From: JABFRJ01 sp031409695
GTDB taxonomy: Bacteria; Pseudomonadota; Alphaproteobacteria; Rhizobiales; Hyphomicrobiaceae
Length of the DNA stretch: 39,082 nt
NCBI GenBank assembly: GCA_031409695.1
Contig: JANNXS010000345.1
Span: 1 to 39,082, forward strand
Direction: 5' to 3'
The position numbers and the translations under genes are program-made. Of the stretch, positions 33,582-39,082 are shown one piece after another. The notes under the pieces are model-generated. The model had not been told where the DNA came from. It saw nothing but the letters and a program-made list of their open reading frames with translations, and searched no databases. Within the stretch, counting starts at the first letter, position 1, and each line of letters starts with the position of its first letter.

Positions 33582-34787
33582 ATGAACATTCGCGCGATTC
33601 TACATGTACTTACTTTGAGCGGGCTTGCCTTAGCCGGCGCGCTCTCAAGCCCGAAACAGGTGATGGCGCAATCGTGCACCGCGGACGAGCTTGGCGCAGC
33701 CGTCGACCAGGCGGGTGCTCGTCTGCGAGATATCATGGCTGCGAACCAGCCCAATATCGATGCTCGGATTAAGACGCTCTCAGCGAAACGGGGCTGGGCC
33801 GAGCCCGGTGCCACGGAGCAGGCGCTCGGTGCCATAACGGACGCACGCACAGACGCGTTAGACCGAACGGCCAACGAGCTCCTTGCACGCATCGACACGC
33901 TTGGGGCCTTGCCAGCCAACACAGCGCCTGAGTGTGGGCGGATCCAGGAATTGGAGGCGTCGAGCCTCGAGCTGCAGGCCGCGGTGAAGGCGAAATCAAC
34001 CTACGTCCTCGCACGGCTTGATGCGGCAATAACAGAGGCACCCAAGCCACCCGATACAAAGCAGGCCGAGACCAAACTGCCGGACGCAAAACCGGTTGAC
34101 CTCAAACCTGAGGCACCAAAAGTCCAGCCACTCGTTGTCCAGCCGTCCGTTGTAACGGCGTCGCCGCTGAAACCGCGCACGCCGGATCAACCTTGGAGCA
34201 CTACGACGACAGCAGAGGCACCACAGGTCATAGCGCCACCGCAACCGCCACCCCAAACGGCTGTGCAAGCCCCGATCCCGCTGACGCCACAGAGCGCCGC
34301 CGACGAAGGCTACACGCGCGAGGAGATTGTCCGGGCGTCGTCTGGTTTTTTTGGTCAAGTGTCAGCCAATATCGCAGCCGCGGTCGAGCGCTCGTTCTCA
34401 GCCACTGGCAAACCTACGGCCTACATTCTCGGCGAAGAGGGGGGCGGGGCATTTCTGGCTGGCCTGCGCTACGGCAAAGGCACGCTGTATTTGAGCACAG
34501 GTGGTACAATGCCTGTGTATTGGCACGGCCCATCGCTTGGCGTCGACTTTGGGGCGGCAGGAAGCAAAGTCATGTTCCTCGTCTACCGGCTCCGCGAGCC
34601 CGATCAACTGTTGCCGACCTTTTCGTCGCTTGATGGGCAGGCTTATGTGGCTGGCGGCATCGGCGTCACGGTTATGAGCAACGGCGACGTACAGATGGCA
34701 CCCTTCCGCGCGGGCGTTGGCCTTCGCCTCGGCGCTAGCGTCGGTTATGTCCGATTCACACGCCGGCCGACCTGGAACCCGTTTTAA
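33582..34787 (+). CDS. eipA: EipA/DUF1134 envelope protein with a long N-terminal extension
   Basis: A 401-residue exported protein. It has a signal peptide (MNIRAILHVLTLSGLALAGAL, cleavage near VMAQSC), an Ala-rich helical segment (about 30-150) likely to form a coiled coil, and a Pro/Lys/Thr-rich linker (about 150-240: PKPPDTKQAETKLPDAKP, then PPQPPPQT). From 244 the DUF1134 domain follows: YTREEIVRASSGFFGQVSAN, YILGEEGGGAFLAGLRYGKG, LYLSTGGTMPVYWHGPS, GVDFGAAGSKVMFLVY and ending TRRPTWNPF. Brucella EipA, a periplasmic envelope-integrity protein linked to cell-wall and O-antigen function, is essentially signal plus DUF1134 (about 200 residues). This one is twice as long, so the first half is an addition. 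It converges on an RNA methyltransferase gene with a 2-bp gap. Confidence 0.88.
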   Translation: MNIRAILHVLTLSGLALAGALSSPKQVMAQSCTADELGAAVDQAGARLRDIMAANQPNIDARIKTLSAKRGWAEPGATEQALGAITDARTDALDRTANELLARIDTLGALPANTAPECGRIQELEASSLELQAAVKAKSTYVLARLDAAITEAPKPPDTKQAETKLPDAKPVDLKPEAPKVQPLVVQPSVVTASPLKPRTPDQPWSTTTTAEAPQVIAPPQPPPQTAVQAPIPLTPQSAADEGYTREEIVRASSGFFGQVSANIAAAVERSFSATGKPTAYILGEEGGGAFLAGLRYGKGTLYLSTGGTMPVYWHGPSLGVDFGAAGSKVMFLVYRLREPDQLLPTFSSLDGQAYVAGGIGVTVMSNGDVQMAPFRAGVGLRLGASVGYVRFTRRPTWNPF

Positions 34788-34789
34788 AG

Positions 34790-35986
34790 TCACCGCCGGA
34801 ACACGGCCACGGACTCGACATGGTTCGACCAGAGGAACTGGTCGATCGGCGTCACGCGCTGCAGGGTGAAGCCACCGTCGACCAGGATTTTGGCATCGCG
34901 GGCCAACGTGCCTGGGTGGCAGGAGACCATGATTACGGTTTTCACTTTTGACGCGGCCAACTTTTCGGCGAGCTTCTCGCACTGGGCGCGCGCACCCGCA
35001 TAGGGCGGGTCCAGCACGACGGCATCAAAAAGCTCAAGCTCCTTGGGTGAGAGTGGCTCGCGAAACAAATCGCGCCGCAAGGTCTCGATGGGTTTTAACC
35101 CCTGTGTGTTGCGGGCGCCCTGCATGAGCGCCTCCAGCGCCGTCTTCTCGGTATCAGCTGCGAGCACCCGCGCGACGCGAGCCAGCGGGAGTGTCAGCGT
35201 ACCGGTGCCGGCGAACAGATCAGCGATGCGCTTCGTTTTCGGCGTCAGACCCGCCAGCACGGCTGCGACGATTGCGTGCTCTGCCGCGGCGACGGCTTGG
35301 AAAAAGCCATCCGGCGCGAGCGGGATCGCACCGGCAGACGTCACGAGCCGCGGGGTCGTACGCGTCACAATCGTGTCGCTATCAATGGTCAGACGGGCCA
35401 GCCCGGCACTCGCCGCGAGGTTGGCTAATACAGTGCGCCGTTTGGCCGTCAGTTCGGTGCTGATACCGGACACCACGACATCGAGGCCGCCATCAAGATC
35501 GGCAACCGAGATGCGCGTATCAGCGCCCGGTGCGCCAATAGCCGAGATCAGGTCACGCAGGCGCGGCAACACCGCTTCGATGCGTGGCGTCACCACAGGG
35601 CATTCGGCGAGGTCAATCACCTTGGTATCAGCAGGGGCATGAAAGCCGAGCTCTTTGGCCGTGACCGAAAACTTCGCGCGCCGACGCGAACGAGGCGGCA
35701 CCGGCACCAACGGATCAATGATCGGCGAGAGGCCATGGTCGCGTAGTGGGCGCGTCACCAATTCGAGCTTCCATTGGGCGTAGAGGCTTGACGACATATG
35801 CTGCGCCAAGCAACCCCCGCAGGCGCCAAAGTGCTGGCACGCAGGCGTGATACGATCCGGGCTCGCGGCGTCGTTGATGCCGTTAGTCAATGTCTCCCCC
35901 GGTAACGCACCGCGGATCGCAACATCGCTGCCCTCAACGATACCTTGGGCAAAACGGTCGAGTTTTTCGATGCGAACAAGGCTCAT
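34790..35986 (-). CDS. RNA (uracil-5-)-methyltransferase, RumA/RlmD-like
   Basis: A 398-residue class I SAM enzyme of the TrmA/RlmC/RlmD group. The N-terminal RNA-binding part (residues 1-35) has the PGETL of TRAM-like domains. Four cysteines, Cys50, Cys56, Cys59 (CQHFGACGGC) and Cys129 (ECPV), match the 4Fe-4S site of RumA. The SAM motif is IADLFAGTGTLTLPLAR, motif IV is AVVLDPPYAGA and the nucleophile Cys is in MVSCHPGTLARD. It makes 5-methyluridine in rRNA (or tRNA); the site is not readable. Its ATG overlaps the tlyA stop as ATGA (35983-35986), a sign of translational coupling. It is the second gene of this operon. Confidence 0.92.
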   Translation of the reverse strand: MSLVRIEKLDRFAQGIVEGSDVAIRGALPGETLTNGINDAASPDRITPACQHFGACGGCLAQHMSSSLYAQWKLELVTRPLRDHGLSPIIDPLVPVPPRSRRRAKFSVTAKELGFHAPADTKVIDLAECPVVTPRIEAVLPRLRDLISAIGAPGADTRISVADLDGGLDVVVSGISTELTAKRRTVLANLAASAGLARLTIDSDTIVTRTTPRLVTSAGAIPLAPDGFFQAVAAAEHAIVAAVLAGLTPKTKRIADLFAGTGTLTLPLARVARVLAADTEKTALEALMQGARNTQGLKPIETLRRDLFREPLSPKELELFDAVVLDPPYAGARAQCEKLAEKLAASKVKTVIMVSCHPGTLARDAKILVDGGFTLQRVTPIDQFLWSNHVESVAVFRR

Positions 35987-36719
35987 GGCGTCTTAGCCCC
36001 GATCAGGAATTCATGATTGCCGTCGCCACCGGTGATCGGCGAGGGCACGATGCCGACAATCGTCCAACCCATGTCAGACGACAACCAGCGGCGGATGTCA
36101 CAGATCACGCGCTCATGCACGGCGGCGTCGCGCACGATGCCGCCTTTGCCGACATGAGTTGGTCCGGCCTCGAACTGTGGCTTGATGAGAGCAATGACCC
36201 AGGCGCCAGGGCTGGCAAGTTTGAGTGCCGCCGGTAGCACCTTGGTGAGCGAGATAAAGCTGACGTCGGACACGATCGCACCAACGGGCGAAGGTATGTG
36301 AGCCGTCGTCAGAGACCGCGCGTCCGTGGCCTCAAGCGAAACGACGCGGGCATCGGCCTTAAGACGTTCATGCAACTGTCCGCGGCCGACATCGACGGCG
36401 TAAACCCGGGCCGCGCCCTGGTCGAGGAGCACTTCGGTAAAGCCACCCGTGGATGCACCAACATCCAAGGCCAAGCGGCCACCGCAGTCAAAGCCAAAGG
36501 CCGCGAGCCCGCCAAGCAGCTTCTCGGCACCGCGCGACACGTAGGCTTTGCCGGTGCGCACGATGGCGATGTCCATCGAGCTGGCGACCATCTGGGCGGG
36601 CTTGGTGACAGCGATGCCATCCACGCGCACGTCCCCACGCACGATCAGATCGTGTGCCTTGGCTCGCGTCTCGACGAGACCACGCGCGACAAGTTCCTGA
36701 TCCAGGCGACGGCGGGCAT
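35983..36719 (-). CDS. tlyA: rRNA 2'-O-methyltransferase TlyA, with a problematic start
   Basis: The frame from 36642 down encodes most of TlyA: YVSRGAEKLLGGLAAFG, the SAM motif ALDVGASTGGFTEVLL, VDVGRGQL, SDVSFISLTKVLPA, LIKPQFEAG and GGDGNHEFLI. TlyA methylates cytidines of 16S and 23S rRNA. The preceding codons of the same frame give RRRLDQELVARGLVETRAKA, the expected S4 RNA-binding start. However, this frame holds no ATG, GTG or TTG between its TAG at 36858 and the GTG at 36642. An ATG at 36719 is in another frame: ATGCC followed by one extra base would read M-P-R-R-R-L-D-Q, so a one-base loss just after the start is likely (real frameshift or sequence error). If not, translation from GTG 36642 gives a protein lacking half the S4 domain. 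It is coupled to the next gene by an ATGA overlap. Confidence 0.85.
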
Positions 36720-36878
36720 TAGCCGCGGGACCTGGGCAAACGGTGCGGGTCAGATGTGGCTCGTGGCGGTGGCCGGTTTGAGAAAAGAAGCGTCCTAACA
36801 GCAGTCTTAGGTGTTCCTGTGCTGGCGATAGCCCCCGACCACAGTTGCCGCAAGGCTAGATAACGCTGAAGTATCGAC

Positions 36879-38099
36879 CTACAGCAACTTTGCCAGCACG
36901 CCCGAAGCGTCGCCCGACTTGGTAACCGCGATGCGCGGCAAGCCGAGCCAGATCGCCATGAGGCGAATTTCGTCGGCCAGCGGCGCGACAAACACGTCGA
37001 CGGGTATGCCGGGTTCGCAGTGTGCCGAAAGCACCTGCAGCGTTTCCGCCGCGCGATCGGCCTTTAAGTCGACCCGGCCGACAATGCGGTCGCCAAACAG
37101 AAAAGGCAGCACATAGTAACCATGCTTTCGCTTGTGTTTGGGTGTGTAGAGTTCGATCCGAATATGGGCCCCGAAAAGTGTTTCCGCCCGCCCCCGATGC
37201 CAGACCAAGGGATCGAACGGGGCGAGCAGCGCCCGCGCCATCACCAACTTCGGCAGGCGGGCGTCGGTGTGCACGTAGGCCGGCTCAGCCCATGCTTCGA
37301 CGGTCACCTCGCGCAAGGTTCCGCTCTCCACCAGATCTCGAATCGCGGGCTTTGCTGCAGCCGAACTCAGTCGGTAGTAGTCACGCAAACAGGCTTCCGT
37401 GCCGACACCGAGCGCACGGGCGGCGACCTCGATCAACTGGCGCTTGGCGGTCGCCTCATCTGGCGTCGATGCGTTCACGACGCTGTCCGGTAACACACGC
37501 TCCGTAAGATCATAGATCCGCTCGAACGTGGGCCGGCGAGTAGCAGTCGTAAGCTCGCCGGTCCAAAACAGCCATTCGAGCGCTGTCTTGGCGTCCGACC
37601 AGGTCCACCATCCCGCCCGTCGGTTGGCGTGCGCTTCAAGATCGCCGGCAGCTGTCGGCCCGCGTTGCCCAATTTCGCGCACAACATTGCGCAACAATGG
37701 TTTGTTAGCTGCAGCGAATTTGACGAGACCGCTATACACGCCCTTGCCGTCCGACGCGTTTCGCATCCGCCAGCGGAATAGCGGCTGCATCTCAACCGGC
37801 ATCAGCGAGGCGGCATGCCCCCAATATTCAAACAGTTTACGTCGCTTACCGTTGTAGGCGAGGTGGTCGAGATCGGCGGTGACGTAACAGCCGAGGCGCG
37901 AGAACAGCGGCAACTGATGGGCACGCGCTAGCACGTTGACTGAATCGATTTGCAAGACGCCAAGCTTTTCGGTCAGCTGGCGAACATCGGCCCGCGTCGC
38001 TCTTGCCCGCTCGTGTCCCCGATCGGCACCTTGGGCCGAAATCGCAATTCGACGAGCCTCGGCCAGCGAGAGTGTGTCTGATCCGCGGCGGCGGCTCAT
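36879..38099 (-). CDS. YcaQ/AlkX-family DNA glycosylase (winged-helix, crosslink repair)
   Basis: A 406-residue protein of the HTH_42/DUF1006 family. The catalytic Q-x-D motif is VLQIDSVNVLARAHQLPLFS (Gln50, Asp52). The family segment LFEYWGHAASLMPVEM follows, then winged-helix parts (WWTWSDAKTALEWLFWTGEL). The C-terminal part has PFDPLVWHRGRAETLF and YVLPFLFGDRIVGRVDLKAD. AlkX (YcaQ) of Escherichia coli removes alkylated bases and unhooks interstrand crosslinks; AZL relatives occur in antibiotic self-resistance. Its start overlaps the ogt stop as ATGA (38096-38099), so the two are coupled: ogt first, then this gene. The pair would cover direct reversal and base excision of alkyl damage. Confidence 0.9.
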   Translation of the reverse strand: MSRRRGSDTLSLAEARRIAISAQGADRGHERARATRADVRQLTEKLGVLQIDSVNVLARAHQLPLFSRLGCYVTADLDHLAYNGKRRKLFEYWGHAASLMPVEMQPLFRWRMRNASDGKGVYSGLVKFAAANKPLLRNVVREIGQRGPTAAGDLEAHANRRAGWWTWSDAKTALEWLFWTGELTTATRRPTFERIYDLTERVLPDSVVNASTPDEATAKRQLIEVAARALGVGTEACLRDYYRLSSAAAKPAIRDLVESGTLREVTVEAWAEPAYVHTDARLPKLVMARALLAPFDPLVWHRGRAETLFGAHIRIELYTPKHKRKHGYYVLPFLFGDRIVGRVDLKADRAAETLQVLSAHCEPGIPVDVFVAPLADEIRLMAIWLGLPRIAVTKSGDASGVLAKLL

Positions 38100-38680
38100 G
38101 GTCCGAACAACCCGGGCAGAACGGGATCGCCGACAGTAACGCCTTCAAGCGCCAGGAGGCGCTCTTTCGTTGCCGTCCCGCCGGGCGCGGAAAAGCCGCC
38201 CATTTTGCTCCCACCCATTTTGCTCCCACTGGCAAGAACGCGGTGGCAGGGCACAATGATCGGCCACGGATTGCGGCCCATGGCCATGCCGACAGCACGC
38301 GCGGCGCCGGGCGACCCAACCCGCTTGGCAAGGTCGCCATAGGTGACCGTTTCGCCAAGCGGGACAGCACGCAAGGCATGGTAGATGGTGGCGTTGAAGG
38401 CGGTGACGATGCCAAAGTCGAGCTGCAATGTGTGCAACACGTCGCCGTCTCGTGCGAAGTAACGTTGCAACGCACTCATCGCGGCACGCGCGACTTCGGG
38501 CGGATGCCCCTCAAACCTCGTCCGATCATCGCGTGTGATGCACGCCTCAGTCTCAGCTGCCGTCACGCCCGGCAATTGCACGCGCGTCAAACCCGCATCG
38601 CTCCAAGCGACGGCACACGGACCAAAGGCCGTGTCGAACAACTGGTAGTGTTGCCGGTCATGTTGGCCAATAGGCACCAT
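38096..38680 (-). CDS. ogt: Methylated-DNA--protein-cysteine S-methyltransferase, with an internal duplication
   Basis: A 194-residue alkyltransferase. The Ada/Ogt N-terminal domain includes GPCAVAWSDAGLTRVQLP. The active-site domain has ATIYHALRAVPLGETVTYGDLA, GAARAVGMAMGRNPWP and the acceptor Cys145 in IIVPCHRVLA. It moves methyl groups from O6-methylguanine to itself, once per molecule. Directly after the active site the expected SGxKxGGF segment is duplicated: SGSKMGGSKMGGFSAPGG, caused by a perfect 15-bp tandem repeat (38199-38228). The five extra residues lie in a surface loop near the active site and may be tolerated. GGGAG lies 7 bases before ATG 38680. It forms an operon with the AlkX-like glycosylase by a 4-bp overlap. 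Confidence 0.95.
   Translation of the reverse strand: MVPIGQHDRQHYQLFDTAFGPCAVAWSDAGLTRVQLPGVTAAETEACITRDDRTRFEGHPPEVARAAMSALQRYFARDGDVLHTLQLDFGIVTAFNATIYHALRAVPLGETVTYGDLAKRVGSPGAARAVGMAMGRNPWPIIVPCHRVLASGSKMGGSKMGGFSAPGGTATKERLLALEGVTVGDPVLPGLFGP
38199..38228. repeat. Perfect in-frame 15-bp tandem duplication inside ogt
   Basis: cccattttgctccca occurs at 38199-38213 and again at 38214-38228. On the minus strand it repeats the codons for a five-residue stretch, giving SKMGGSKMGG. Both copies are identical, so the event looks recent. Confidence 0.95.
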
Positions 38681-38782
38681 GGGACATCTCCCTGGAGCAA
38701 GACTGCTTCAACATCGCTTTTGTCACACGCCCGTCGCATGCGCTACTCACGAGAGGGCCGACCAACAGTTCTGGGGATACCG

Positions 38783-39082
38783 ATGCGCCGCGCAGTTTTT
38801 ACAGCTCTCACGGTACTTGCTGGTGCCATGCCGGTGTCAGCCCAAACCATCTACCCGCTCGACCGCGCTCAGATGGTGATCGGCGCGCGCTTTGACTTGA
38901 AGGTCGAATTTCCGGGATCGCCTGCGGCCGACAAGGTGAAGATCACCATCAACGGCGACGACCCGGCCAAGGTGCTTGGCAAGGCATCCACCTATGCCGA
39001 CAAGGAAGATGGGCTTGAGCAGTCTGCGTTTTGGATCCGCGGCGCCGAGATCGCTAAACCCGGCCGCTACGTCGTTGAGGCC
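38783..39082 (+). CDS. Exported protein, N-terminal fragment, possibly alkaline phosphatase
   Basis: The first 100 codons of a gene cut by the window edge. It starts with a signal peptide (MRRAVFTALTVLAGAMPVSA, cleavage before QTIYPL). An Ig-like beta-rich segment follows: YPLDRAQMVIGARFDLKVEF, VKITINGDDPAKVLG, KEDGLEQSAFWIRGAEI and KPGRYVVEA. This arrangement reminds me of the N-terminal part of alkaline phosphatases from Bradyrhizobium-like bacteria, where the catalytic domain begins later, but no catalytic residue lies within the window. An alternative is another periplasmic enzyme with an Ig-like leader. It is divergent from the ogt operon, with a 102-bp spacer. Confidence 0.6.
   Translation, partial: MRRAVFTALTVLAGAMPVSAQTIYPLDRAQMVIGARFDLKVEFPGSPAADKVKITINGDDPAKVLGKASTYADKEDGLEQSAFWIRGAEIAKPGRYVVEA

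Overview
The window looks like a chromosomal segment of an alphaproteobacterium, most likely of the order Hyphomicrobiales. The ribosomal proteins, RpoA, NuoC and CorA are of alphaproteobacterial type, there is an EipA (DUF1134) envelope protein, and there are a Tat-exported metallo-hydrolase pair, an OmpA/Omp25-like barrel and a sulfoacetaldehyde acetyltransferase. Base composition is fairly GC-rich throughout. I see no insertion sequence, prophage, CRISPR array, tRNA or rRNA. The placement is inference from protein resemblance, not from a search.

Layout. 1-6438 (minus) is the N-terminal part of a giant secreted protein that runs off the left edge: signal peptide, a long series of DUF11-type Ig-like repeats, then SdrD-type B domains. 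An AT-rich divergent spacer (6439-6918) separates it from a small Tyr-rich exported protein (6919-7197) with a terminator. 7399-10641 is a self-sufficient CYP102-type P450-reductase fusion. Facing it are a stand-alone nuoC and an unrecognised protein built from a duplicated module (10719-12404). 12584-17059 holds a DMT permease, an FkbM methyltransferase, a family 25 glycosyltransferase and an acyl-CoA synthetase. Facing these are xsc and a TadG-like von Willebrand A protein (17125-20372), followed by an outer-membrane barrel protein.

21517-24257 (minus) is the alpha-operon core rpsM-rpsK-rpoA-rplQ, here with no secY or adk in front. Then come a GNAT acetyltransferase, corA, a lone ABC ATPase, typA/bipA and ubiE. 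30749-32838 is a tandem pair of Tat-exported metallo-beta-lactamase-fold hydrolases. A DUF2064 glycosyltransferase and an EipA with an unusually long N-terminal half follow. On the minus strand two tightly coupled operons, each with a 4-bp ATGA overlap, end the window: tlyA plus an RNA uracil methyltransferase (RNA modification) and ogt plus a YcaQ/AlkX glycosylase (DNA alkylation repair). A truncated exported protein, possibly an alkaline phosphatase, starts at 38783.

Themes. Several genes usually found in conserved clusters (nuoC, rpsM-rplQ, ubiE, tadG, xsc, an ABC ATPase) stand without their usual partners, which suggests a much rearranged chromosome. Short perfect tandem duplications of 15 bp recur at three places, two just upstream of genes and one in frame inside ogt. 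The S4 end of tlyA has no usable in-frame start codon. The most unusual single objects are the giant DUF11/SdrD_B protein, the duplicated-module protein next to nuoC, the extended EipA, and the tandem-duplication pattern. I did not find a clearly new multi-gene defence or mobile system.
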